Source: Methanimicrococcus sp034006575
GTDB taxonomy: Archaea > Halobacteriota > Methanosarcinia > Methanosarcinales > Methanosarcinaceae
Reading direction: 5' to 3'
Length of the DNA stretch: 6,757 nucleotides
Assembly: GCA_034006575.1 (NCBI GenBank)
Contig: JAVESN010000088.1
Span: 1-6,757, forward strand
Shown here: piece by piece, positions 1 to 6,123 of the stretch
Layout of the letters: each line of letters begins with the position of its first letter
Position numbering within the stretch: position 1 is the first letter of the stretch
Notes under the pieces: model-generated
Told to the model about the DNA's origin: nothing
Seen by the model: the letters and a program-made list of their open reading frames with translations, nothing else
Databases searched by the model: none
Program-made: the position numbers and the translations under genes

Positions 1-1
1 G

Positions 2-1396
2 ACGTTGGAAGATGTCATGAACGTGATTGAAAAAGAGAATCCGTCCGGCTTATTAATTCAATTCGGCGGGCAAACGTCCGTCAATTTGGCGATGCCGCTT
101 GAAAAAGAATTAAAAAGACGCGGCATGGAGACTCAAATATTGGGAACGTCGCCGGAAAACATGGACATGGCCGAAGACCGTGAACGATTTAATATCTTGA
201 TGAATCAGTTGGGCATTTTACAGCCGGAAGCCGGGTACGCAACGTCTGAGAAGAAAGCGTTTGAAATTGCAGACAGAATCGGATATCCTGTTTTGGTTCG
301 CCCGTCTTATGTTCTCGGCGGACGCGCAATGGAAATCGTCTATGACCAAGACGAGCTTGAAAAATATATCAAAGAAGCGGTTCGAGTCACTGCCGATCAC
401 CCGATTCTCATTGACAGCTTCTTAGAAGGCGCTCGTGAAATTGATGTGGACGCGGTTTGTGACGGAACGGATGTGTTTATCGGCGCCATTATGGAACACA
501 TAGAGGAAGCCGGAATTCATTCGGGCGATTCGGCTTGCGTGATTCCGCCGCAAACGTTATCGGAAGACATATTAAAAATAGTCAGAGAATATACTCGAAA
601 AATCGCTCTCGGATTAAATGTTAAAGGAATGGTCAACATCCAGATGGCAGAGCAAAACGGCAAGGTTTATGTTTTAGAAGCCAATCCGCGCTCCAGCCGA
701 ACGGTTCCGTTCGTTTCAAAAGCTATCGGAGTCCCGCTTGCCAAAATCGCTGCAAAAGTCATGATTGGCAAATCTTTGAAAGAACAAGGATATATTTCAG
801 AGAAAGAGCCTCAAATAAAACATGTCGCTGTTAAAGAAGTCATTTTACCGTTTGACAAACTGCCGGGCGCAGATCCGCTTTTGAGTCCTGAAATGAAAAG
901 TACGGGCGAAGTGATGGGCATTGATTACGATTATGATTTGGCATTTTATAAAGCGGAAATGGCCGCCGATAATAAACTGCCGCTTGAAGGAACGGTTTTT
1001 ATGTCCATTCGCGATAAAGACAAAGAAGAAATGCTCGAAGTCGCCAAAGAGATGTCTGCCGCCGGCTTAAAAATGATCGGAACGATGGGAACCGCCGAAT
1101 TCATGGAAAAGAACGGTGTTTCAATGGACATCGTCTTAAAAGTCCATGAAGGCAATCCGAACGTGATTGATCGCGTCAGAAAGAATGAAGTCAATCTCAT
1201 CATCAACACGCCGACAGAAAAAACAAAAGCGCGCCGTGACGGTTCAAGAATCCGAAGAGCGGCGGTGGACTTTGGCGTTCCGTACATCACAACGCTTCAA
1301 AGCGCCAAAATTTCCGGAAAAGCAATTACTGCCGCCAAAGAAAAAGAAATGACCTTTAAATCCATTCAAGAATATAATAAAGACAATTTGCAATAA
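2..1396 (+). CDS. carB: Carbamoyl-phosphate synthase large subunit, C-terminal part (5' end outside window)
   Basis: This is the C-terminal portion of the large subunit that makes carbamoyl phosphate from ammonia (delivered by CarA), bicarbonate and two ATP, feeding pyrimidine and arginine synthesis in the cytoplasm. The reading frame is open from base 2, so the true start lies upstream. About 464 residues are visible of a protein usually near 1070. Counting from the codon at base 5, residues 1 to about 320 form the second ATP-grasp (carbamate-phosphorylating) half. It shows QFGGQTSVNLAMPLEKEL (19-36), a GYPVLVRPSYVLGGRAMEI stretch (93-111) and the signature EANPRSSRTVPFVSKAIGVP (225-244). 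Residues from about 328 on form the MGS-like allosteric domain, with GTMGTAEF (359-366), NTPTEKTKARRDGSRIRRAA (401-420) and FGVPYITTLQSA (423-434). The sequence looks intact. It ends directly in a terminator hairpin and converges on hdrD. Confidence 0.97.
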   Translation, partial: TLEDVMNVIEKENPSGLLIQFGGQTSVNLAMPLEKELKRRGMETQILGTSPENMDMAEDRERFNILMNQLGILQPEAGYATSEKKAFEIADRIGYPVLVRPSYVLGGRAMEIVYDQDELEKYIKEAVRVTADHPILIDSFLEGAREIDVDAVCDGTDVFIGAIMEHIEEAGIHSGDSACVIPPQTLSEDILKIVREYTRKIALGLNVKGMVNIQMAEQNGKVYVLEANPRSSRTVPFVSKAIGVPLAKIAAKVMIGKSLKEQGYISEKEPQIKHVAVKEVILPFDKLPGADPLLSPEMKSTGEVMGIDYDYDLAFYKAEMAADNKLPLEGTVFMSIRDKDKEEMLEVAKEMSAAGLKMIGTMGTAEFMEKNGVSMDIVLKVHEGNPNVIDRVRKNEVNLIINTPTEKTKARRDGSRIRRAAVDFGVPYITTLQSAKISGKAITAAKEKEMTFKSIQEYNKDNLQ

Positions 1397-1420
1397 TTGT
1401 CTTTTTCTTTTTTTGTTTTT
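1379..1420 (+). terminator. carB transcription terminator
   Basis: A perfect 10-bp stem (AAAGACAATT at 1379-1388 with AATTGTCTTT at 1395-1404) closes a 6-nt loop that contains part of the carB stop codon, so the hairpin overlaps the end of the coding region. A long T-rich run follows to about 1420. Archaeal polymerase terminates mainly on such T-runs, so the T-run alone would suffice. The hairpin is seen directly; its function is inferred. Confidence 0.75.
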
Positions 1421-1472
1421 AACAATTGAATTCCTGTTTTTATTAATTATTAAGTTATATATCTTGTTCATT

Positions 1473-1608
1473 GCTATTATTTTACTGCTGCTTTTGTTAT
1501 TATTTTGCTGCTGCCATTGCTATTATTTTGCTGCTGCCATTGCTATTATTTTGCTGCTGCCATGCTATTATTTTGCTGCTGCCATGCTATTATTTTGCTG
1601 TTGTTATT
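1473..1608. repeat. Tandem array of six 22/23-bp repeats
   Basis: Six head-to-tail units start at 1473, 1496, 1519, 1542, 1564 and 1586. Their lengths are 23, 23, 23, 22, 22 and 23. The shared core is TATTATTTTGCTGCTGCC, and the units differ at the end by CATT (23-mer) or CAT (22-mer). The middle four are nearly identical, while the first and last are degenerate, the usual picture for an array that grows and shrinks internally by slippage or unequal exchange. There are no spacers, so it is not CRISPR. The unit length is not a multiple of 3, so it does not encode a repeat protein. No function can be read from it. Confidence 0.9.
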
Positions 1609-1695
1609 GCCACTTATTTATTTCTGTTTCAAAAAATGTATAAACAGCGAAACCGAGATTTGATTTTAAAAAATGAATAATGAAAAAACAAGAAG

Positions 1696-1806
1696 TGATT
1701 ATTTGATATTTATGGTGTGAATCCGCAATTTTCCGATTTTATTGAAAACGCTATCGTTCACAAAAAAATCGAAATGAAGCAAAATAATAAAACAAATAAA
1801 AAGTAA
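1696..1806 (+). pseudogene. Possible remnant of a short coding region
   Basis: The frame from 1699 to the TAA at 1804-1806 reads LFDIYGVNPQFSDFIENA and then about 17 mostly charged residues ending KTNKK. Composition and codon choice at about 1711-1761 are more gene-like than the surrounding AT-rich DNA. An in-frame TGA at 1696-1698 cuts it off upstream. The only in-frame GTG (1717) has no ribosome binding site. An ATG at 1679 with the start MKKQEVII is in a different frame, so a frameshift could have separated the two. I do not recognise a family. This could equally be chance. Confidence 0.25.
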
Positions 1807-1824
1807 AACGATTTAAAATCGTTT
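1785..1824 (-). terminator. hdrED operon terminator
   Basis: On the minus strand, starting about 19 nt past the hdrD stop, AAACGATTT and AAATCGTTT (plus-strand 1806-1814 and 1816-1824) form an inverted repeat with one base between the arms, so several inner pairs must open to make a loop. A T-rich run (TACTTTTTATTTGTTTTATT) follows on that strand. This fits termination of the hdrED transcript. The repeat is nearly symmetric, but the T-run exists only on the minus-strand side. Confidence 0.6.
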
Positions 1825-1842
1825 CACAATTTAATTTAAAAT

Positions 1843-3126
1843 TTAATCTTTAACGTTGCTCAAACCAAGCGCGCGGGCGCTGATTTCGATGATATCTTCA
1901 ATGATGATATCTGCTTTTTCATTTTCTTCAGCCAAAAGTGCGTCGCGACCATCGGAAATATTTCTTTTACAGAACGGACAAGCTTGAGCGAAAACGTTTG
2001 TTTGTGTTTTCCCTTCGGGGTAAAGAACTTCCATCGCATCGCCGACTCTTGCTTTTGCAATTGAAAGCGCAAGTTCGGGCATACCGGCTTTTACACCGCC
2101 GCCTGCACCGCAGCATCTCTGATAAGCTTTGCTGCGATCCATTTCGATATATTCCATACCGGGCATGCTTTGAAGAACTTTACGCGGTTCGTCATAGACG
2201 CCGACGTGACGACCCAAGTGACACGGATCGTGGTAAGTGACGATTTTGTCTTCATCAAATGGTTTTTTCTCCCATTTAATTTCTCCTTTGTCGAGTTTTT
2301 CGGCAAGGAATTGAGAAACGTGCATCACTTTAAAAGGCGTTTCTTCCCCGAGAAGTCTCGGCCAGTCAATCAAAGACGCGCGGAAACAGCCCGAACAAGC
2401 GTAAAGAACGATTTTTGCGCCTTTTTCTTTGATTTTTTCAACGTTGGATTGCGCCAAACGTTTGGCAATAAAATCTTCTTTGTGATACTGACCGGTTCTG
2501 ACTAAAACGGAACCGCAGCAAGCTTCTTCTTCCCCAAGCGTACAGAATTCGACACCGAGCTTGTTTAAAACACGTGCGGTTGAAACGGCTAAATTGGTTT
2601 GTTTCATTCCGGCCGTGCATCCCATAAAGTAAAGGATATCGGCTTTGTCGGCAATTTTTACGTCATCGGGAATCCAAACCAAACGGTTTTCTTTGGGCTC
2701 ATTGTACGCATTGAAAGTGTCGCTGATGATTTTTGGCATCGTGCCCTGTTTGCCGTAAGGCCCTGTGCCTCTCTTCACAAGGTTTGCGCGCATGGCTTCC
2801 CAAAGTTCAACGGTGTTGATGCCGGACTCACACACCGTTGCGCAAATACCGCAAGTTGTACAGCCGTGGACATCGTCTTTGAATTCAACAAATTCTTCTT
2901 CGGGAATTGTTTTCGGACCAAAAAGTGCTGCGCGCATTCCGTAAGATTTGTCAACGAAACGTTTCCAGCGATAAATTTTATCACGCGGGGAAAGACCCGG
3001 TTTAAAGTCCGAACCTTCGTAAGTCGGACACCATTCGGCACATTCGCCGCAACGCATACAGCCGTCAATTTCCATGAGCTGAACAGCGGTTAAGTTTTTA
3101 AGTTCAAGAGAAGGTGTTTTTGCCAT
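1843..3126 (-). CDS. hdrD: CoB-CoM heterodisulfide reductase, iron-sulfur subunit D
   Basis: HdrD is the catalytic subunit of the membrane-bound heterodisulfide reductase of cytochrome-containing methanogens, reducing CoM-S-S-CoB to CoM-SH and CoB-SH on the cytoplasmic side. All 427 residues are present. Two ferredoxin-type [4Fe-4S] motifs are complete: C23, C26, C29, C33 (CMRCGECAEWC) and C89, C92, C95, C99 (CTTCGICATVC). Two CCG domains follow. The first has C170, C203-C204-G205 and C244-x-x-C247. The second has C302, C338-C339-G340 and C383-x-x-C386. These are the cysteines that hold the non-cubane clusters in the HdrB/HdrD family. There is no membrane segment, so it docks on HdrE. The start ATG overlaps the hdrE stop by one base (TAATG) and is preceded by GGAGG. 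DsrK, GlcF and LutA-like proteins share the architecture, but the length, full cysteine set and hdrE partner favour HdrD. Confidence 0.93.
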   Translation of the reverse strand: MAKTPSLELKNLTAVQLMEIDGCMRCGECAEWCPTYEGSDFKPGLSPRDKIYRWKRFVDKSYGMRAALFGPKTIPEEEFVEFKDDVHGCTTCGICATVCESGINTVELWEAMRANLVKRGTGPYGKQGTMPKIISDTFNAYNEPKENRLVWIPDDVKIADKADILYFMGCTAGMKQTNLAVSTARVLNKLGVEFCTLGEEEACCGSVLVRTGQYHKEDFIAKRLAQSNVEKIKEKGAKIVLYACSGCFRASLIDWPRLLGEETPFKVMHVSQFLAEKLDKGEIKWEKKPFDEDKIVTYHDPCHLGRHVGVYDEPRKVLQSMPGMEYIEMDRSKAYQRCCGAGGGVKAGMPELALSIAKARVGDAMEVLYPEGKTQTNVFAQACPFCKRNISDGRDALLAEENEKADIIIEDIIEISARALGLSNVKD

Positions 3127-3971
3127 TAATGTTCGCCTCCTTTGTTAACGATCATTGTCAACGGCGTTGTAATCATGTGGAGGTACTTGCTGTACGGAAT
3201 GAATGCAAAACCGACGAAGAGCGCAAGAACACTGTGTGTTAATGCGATTTCTTGGACATATGTTAAAAACGGTGTTAAGCCGCCGAGTGTCCAAAAGAGA
3301 TAATCAAGGTAAATAAAATCATAACCGGTAAAGTCAGTGATACCGATTGCGATATATCTGCCGGCGTGAGCGATAAAACCGGTCACGATAACGATGGTCA
3401 ACGTCACAAGCAAAATGGAGTCGTAAGAATTCGTGTTTTCACGGACTTTCGGGATGAAAAGTCTGCGTGCAATTGCAATGACGACACCAAACAAAAGCAT
3501 ATAACCGAGAAGCTGATTCGGGAGCTGTAAGTATTCTCGGAACAATTCCGGCTCAATGAACGGAATACCGATCATGTGAATCATTTCAACTGAAAACATC
3601 AATCCGGACAAAGTGAAAAGACCCATCCAGCCGACGAAAATCAAAATGTGCATAAACCAGCGAAGCGGGCTTGCGCGTGCCGTTCTTCTTTGAAGAAGAA
3701 CATCAAAAACCAAAGTTTCTAAAATGTGCTGACCGTGGTGAACGGAATGTGCACGAAGCTGTTTCCAATACGCTTTACAGAAAACGACAATGCTTCCGAT
3801 AAATCCGTTTCCGCCCTCTGTCGGGTCAACACCCCATTCAAGAGAACCCTGACCCCATTTGCGGACATTGAAATAAAGCCCGACAAGGAGAAGGGTGATA
3901 GCCAGAAATGACACAGTCATCATAACAATGAATGTGATTGAGTAACCGGCAAGGCCTGAAAAATAATCCAT
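3126..3971 (-). CDS. hdrE: CoB-CoM heterodisulfide reductase, cytochrome b subunit E
   Basis: HdrE is the integral-membrane b-type cytochrome that takes electrons from reduced methanophenazine and passes them to HdrD. It has 281 residues. Hydrophobic runs suggest five membrane helices at about 11-34, 103-130, 153-173, 184-209 and 241-263. This fits the NarI-like cytochrome b fold of HdrE and DsrM. Histidines within or at the ends of helices (H108, H202, H246, H265) are candidate heme ligands; which ones actually bind heme cannot be settled from this sequence alone. The loop at 70-82 is rich in His (H75, H78, H79, H82). The start is supported by GGAG 9 nt upstream. It is first in a two-gene operon with hdrD, the usual hdrE-hdrD order. 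DsrM-type cytochromes are the main alternative, but no dsr genes are in view. Confidence 0.92.
   Translation of the reverse strand: MDYFSGLAGYSITFIVMMTVSFLAITLLLVGLYFNVRKWGQGSLEWGVDPTEGGNGFIGSIVVFCKAYWKQLRAHSVHHGQHILETLVFDVLLQRRTARASPLRWFMHILIFVGWMGLFTLSGLMFSVEMIHMIGIPFIEPELFREYLQLPNQLLGYMLLFGVVIAIARRLFIPKVRENTNSYDSILLVTLTIVIVTGFIAHAGRYIAIGITDFTGYDFIYLDYLFWTLGGLTPFLTYVQEIALTHSVLALFVGFAFIPYSKYLHMITTPLTMIVNKGGEH
3134..3142 (-). promoter_or_regulatory. Ribosome binding site of hdrD inside the hdrE 3' end
   Basis: On the minus strand AAGGAGGCG lies within the last codons of hdrE. The GGAGG core (plus-strand 3136-3140) sits 9 nt before the hdrD ATG. This strong Shine-Dalgarno sequence, together with the TAATG overlap, fixes the hdrD start and suggests coupled or re-initiated translation that keeps the two subunits in step. 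Confidence 0.85.
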
Positions 3972-3980
3972 TACTTAATT

Positions 3981-3984
3981 CTCC
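3981..3984 (-). promoter_or_regulatory. Ribosome binding site of hdrE
   Basis: On the minus strand GGAG lies 9 nt before the hdrE ATG at 3971, which supports this start. Confidence 0.75.
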
Positions 3985-4024
3985 ATAATTTTTTTGAAAG
4001 CAAATATGAGACAAAATCGGCACG

Positions 4025-4033
4025 CATATAAAA
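4025..4033 (-). promoter_or_regulatory. Candidate archaeal TATA box of hdrED
   Basis: On the minus strand TTTTATATG is close to the archaeal TATA consensus (TTTATATA-like). Transcription starting about 25 nt downstream, near 4003, would give a leader of roughly 30 nt that includes the hdrE ribosome binding site. A second AT-rich candidate (TTATATTAAT on the minus strand, about 4096-4105) would give a leader near 100 nt. The spacer is so AT-rich that neither is certain. Confidence 0.45.
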
Positions 4034-4129
4034 TCCGAGATAATTCGTGATGATAATTTATGATAAAATGCCGATCAACGTCAATCAAATAATTGTAATT
4101 AATATAACGAACGAATGTTCGAAGCATAA

Positions 4130-4183
4130 ATTTTGCCAAGCCGCTGCTCTTTAAAAAAGAGAAAAGACTTGATGCGGCAAAAT
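4130..4183. other. Foldable segment, possible structured RNA or regulatory element
   Basis: The outer arms ATTTTGCC (4130-4137) and GGCAAAAT (4176-4183) pair perfectly over 8 bp. A competing GC-rich stem joins GCCGC (4140-4144) to GCGGC (4174-4178). Inside either one, CTCTTT (4147-4152) and AAAGAG (4156-4161) form a hairpin with an AAA loop. The GC-rich arms stand out in an AT-rich spacer. No known RNA family is recognised, and the segment may be part of the trmJ leader or a cryptic small RNA. Confidence 0.35.
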
Positions 4184-4398
4184 CCGCTGAAAGATATAGG
4201 CACTTTGTACCGATTCTATTTAAACATTATCACTCAACTATTTTGAAAAAATATAACTCTGCAGAATGAAAAAACCTCGGCTTTAATCATTTTTAATATA
4301 ATTAATAATGAAGAATAATTCGAAAAAGGAAAAAGATTTCATAAGAACGAAAAAAGGACGAAGATGGCAAGAATGACAAATGAATAGACAAAAAGAAT

Positions 4399-4458
4399 AA
4401 AAAAATATTAAAAAGAATATTAAAAAGAATATTAAAAAGAATGTCAAAAAAGATATTA
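4399..4458. repeat. Tandem 12-bp A-rich repeat, five units
   Basis: Units of 12 bp with consensus AAAAGAATATTA run from 4399. Two are perfect (4411-4422, 4423-4434) and three are variants (4399-4410, 4435-4446, 4447-4458). Although 12 is a multiple of 3, no start-supported frame crosses the array on the plus strand. The minus-strand frame gives only a low-complexity ILFN repeat. Confidence 0.8.
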
Positions 4459-4481
4459 AAACAAAATAATAAAATAGAGAA

Positions 4482-4496
4482 TTGTTCTTTGAACAA
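4482..4496 (+). promoter_or_regulatory. Hairpin abutting the trmJ start codon
   Basis: TTGTTC (4482-4487) and GAACAA (4491-4496) form a perfect 6-bp stem with a TTT loop, ending two bases before the proposed ATG at 4499. It occupies the place where a Shine-Dalgarno sequence would lie, and none is visible. It could be a DNA operator, a translation-control hairpin or chance. Confidence 0.35.
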
Positions 4497-4498
4497 GT

Positions 4499-5473
4499 AT
4501 GCCTGATGATTCAAAAAATAAAAAAGAAAAAAAGAAAATGGTAAAAAAAATAAAAGAAACCGAAAAAACAGAAACAAAGAAATTCAAAACGAAAGAAGCG
4601 GAAGCAAAAACAAAGAAAATCAAAACGAAAGAACCTGACAAATTCCCGAATTTGCGTATTGTTTTGGTTGAGCCGCTTTATCAAGGAAATGTCGGATCCG
4701 TTTGCCGAATTATGAAAAATTTCGGGTTTTTAGAACTTTATTTGGTCAACCCGTGTCCGCTTGAAGGTGAAGCTCGAGCGATGTCGTCTCACGCGATTGA
4801 CGTTTTATTAAACGCGGAAACATGTTCTACGATTGAAGAAGCCGTGTCGGGCTGCGATGTTGTTATCGGAACAACCGGAATGCGCGCTCAAAAAGGCTGC
4901 GACCACATTCGAACGCCGGCACTCACGCCCGGCATTTTGAGAGAAAAAATGGAAGAATTTCATAAGGAAACGAAATTCGCGCTTTTGTTCGGCAGAGAAG
5001 ATATCGGTTTTACGAATGACGAACTCTCTTTTTGCTCCATGATTGCCACCGTTCCGTCGTCTCACATTTATCCGGTGATGAATTTGTCTCACGCGGTCGG
5101 CATTATGGTTTACGAACTCTCGGGCGCCAGCTTGACAGGAAAATACAAAACGGTTGACTTTAAAGAATTTGAAGCCATGTGCGCCCATTTTGAAAATGTT
5201 TTAGAAGAAATGGATTTTGAGCCGCTGAAAAAAGAAAAAATGGCGCTCATGATGAAACGCATTTTCGCCCGCGCCGAATTAACGCCCTGCGAAGCCAAAA
5301 CCTTGCGCGGTATTTTTAGAAATATCCAATACCATACCAAAAAATCAAAAGGCGAAGACGTCAGCAAATATCGTCGAGAAATCGACAATCAATTTGAAAA
5401 TGAGGATTTTGAAGAAGAATTCGATTTGAGTTTTGATGTGGATTTTGTCGATAAAATGGAATGGAAAAATTGA
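4499..5473 (+). CDS. trmJ: TrmJ-like tRNA (cytidine/uridine-32-2'-O) methyltransferase with charged N- and C-terminal tails
   Basis: This is a SPOUT-fold, SAM-dependent RNA 2'-O-methyltransferase. TrmJ family members methylate the ribose of nucleotide 32 in tRNA anticodon loops. Of 324 residues, 51 to about 210 carry the trefoil-knot core. Motif 1 is GNVGSVCR (63-70; N64 and R70), motif 2 is LLFGREDIGFTNDEL (162-176) and motif 3 is PVMNLSHAVGIMVYEL (192-207). A helical C-terminal domain follows, then an acidic tail (298-317, rich in Glu, Asp and Phe). Residues 2-48 are almost wholly Lys, Glu, Thr and Ala, with a 12-residue repeat around KTKE (31-33 and 43-45). The fold normally begins near residue 51. 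No Shine-Dalgarno sequence supports ATG 4499. Alternatives are ATG 4538 or TTG 4653. Another SpoU-type RNA methyltransferase is possible, but the motif wording fits TrmJ best. The gene is divergent from hdrED. Confidence 0.82.
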   Translation: MPDDSKNKKEKKKMVKKIKETEKTETKKFKTKEAEAKTKKIKTKEPDKFPNLRIVLVEPLYQGNVGSVCRIMKNFGFLELYLVNPCPLEGEARAMSSHAIDVLLNAETCSTIEEAVSGCDVVIGTTGMRAQKGCDHIRTPALTPGILREKMEEFHKETKFALLFGREDIGFTNDELSFCSMIATVPSSHIYPVMNLSHAVGIMVYELSGASLTGKYKTVDFKEFEAMCAHFENVLEEMDFEPLKKEKMALMMKRIFARAELTPCEAKTLRGIFRNIQYHTKKSKGEDVSKYRREIDNQFENEDFEEEFDLSFDVDFVDKMEWKN

Positions 5474-5528
5474 TGGCATTGTTAATTTAATAGAGGTAGG
5501 ACTTAATTCTGAAATATTAAATGTAAAT

Positions 5529-5654
5529 ATGAAATTTAAAATCGTGTCGCAGACGAACGATTTTCAAAAATGGTTGTTGTATGATTATATTTATAATTAT
5601 GAAATAATGTATAATTTCTATATTAGATTACCAATGCCAAAAAAATGGAAATGA
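5529..5654 (+). CDS. Doubtful 41-codon small ORF
   Basis: An ATG at 5529 opens 41 codons beginning MKFKIVSQTNDFQKWLL, followed by a Tyr/Asn/Ile-rich second half ending PMPKKWK. The frame stays open upstream into the end of trmJ. A purine-rich GAGGTAGG (5493-5500) lies too far away (28 nt) to be a good ribosome binding site for this ATG. The Tyr/Asn/Ile richness reflects AT-rich DNA. It may be a remnant, a true small protein or chance; I do not recognise it. Confidence 0.2.
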   Translation: MKFKIVSQTNDFQKWLLYDYIYNYEIMYNFYIRLPMPKKWK

Positions 5655-5930
5655 AAATGCTATTTTTATTGAATCCAAATTCAAAAACTTTCGAGTTTGG
5701 AAATTAAAACTAAAAAATGTGTAATTACGATAACAATAAAAACTTATGAACGCAATAGAGAGAGATAATATTGAAACATAAGCCTCTATAAAATTTTCAT
5801 TAATCATTTATTTTTCACCTGAAACAGTATGAAAGTTATAGATTTTAATGCTATATATCCGCAAGCATATAGATTACAAATATTATCAAAAAACCATACA
5901 ACGTATATTCTAATTTCATAAAAACTCAAG

Positions 5931-5993
5931 CCTTGTTTTCGCTGTTTGCCGCGTATTCATTTTCAAAAAATTTACCGCCGGCGTTTTAAAAAA
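5931..5993. repeat. 63-bp dispersed direct repeat, left copy
   Basis: This copy matches 6292-6354 at 54 of 63 positions without gaps (counted by hand). The most conserved parts are GTTTTCGCTGT, TTTTCAAAAAATT and ACCGCCGGCGTTTTAAAA, the last containing the 8-bp palindrome CGCCGGCG. The two copies lie 361 bp apart in the same orientation and bracket the 44-bp tandem array. Confidence 0.8.
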
Positions 5994-6123
5994 TCAATAA
6001 AAAAATAAACAATGACACTGCCTTTTTCATTTTGAATTCTTTAAAAATTCCGAACGTTTTTGATTTTTGGCGACTTTTGATTTTGCAAAATTTACAGCTT
6101 TTCTTTTGCATAACATCAATAAT

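Larger units (their letters stand above)
1397..1842. other. Convergent carB/hdrD spacer, AT-rich, repeat-bearing
   Basis: This 446-base spacer lies between the facing ends of carB and hdrD and contains no convincing intact gene. It holds the carB T-run, a tandem 22/23-bp repeat array (1473-1608), a short protein-like stretch that may be a gene remnant (1696-1806) and the hdrD-side hairpin (1806-1824). Open frames across the array translate to runs of Leu, Cys and Ala from the repeat and are not credible proteins. Confidence 0.8.
3972..4498. other. Divergent hdrE/trmJ spacer
   Basis: This 527-base spacer must drive hdrED leftward and trmJ rightward. It holds the hdrED promoter candidates, a small inverted repeat CGAAC-GAAT-GTTCG (4108-4121) that could be an operator or chance, a foldable segment (4130-4183), a 12-bp tandem repeat (4399-4458) and a hairpin abutting the trmJ start (4482-4496). 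No TATA box for trmJ can be singled out because many AT-rich stretches qualify. No convincing gene or tRNA is present. Confidence 0.75.

Noticed and set aside
1413..1680. Two overlapping plus-strand open frames rich in Leu, Cys, Ala and Tyr
   Set aside because: They are translations of the 22/23-bp tandem DNA repeat and change frame with it; there is no ribosome binding site and no family resemblance.
2599..3093. 164-codon plus-strand open frame
   Set aside because: It lies wholly antisense to hdrD, whose protein motifs are unmistakable; the antisense product has no recognisable domain.
1843..3971. DsrMK, glycolate oxidase GlcF or other bacterial HdrD-like pair
   Set aside because: The compact 427-residue form with all cysteine motifs, the hdrE-hdrD order and the archaeal-type prenyl synthase nearby fit methanogen HdrED better; a phylogeny would settle it.
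3975..3986. Tiny upstream ORF ATG GAG AAT TAA before hdrE on the minus strand
   Set aside because: Three codons that merely contain the hdrE ribosome binding site; there is no sign that it is used.
4047..4070. C/D-box guide RNA suggested by GTGATGA at 4047-4053
   Set aside because: No CTGA D box lies at a fitting distance, and the following sequence shows no C'/D' pair.
4441..4506. 21-codon leader peptide overlapping the trmJ start
   Set aside because: It comes from the A-rich repeat, has no ribosome binding site and shows no attenuation-like residue run or terminator.
4302..4641. Minus-strand Phe/Leu-rich open frames resembling membrane proteins
   Set aside because: They are reverse translations of A-rich DNA (the 12-bp repeat and the trmJ lysine-rich region).
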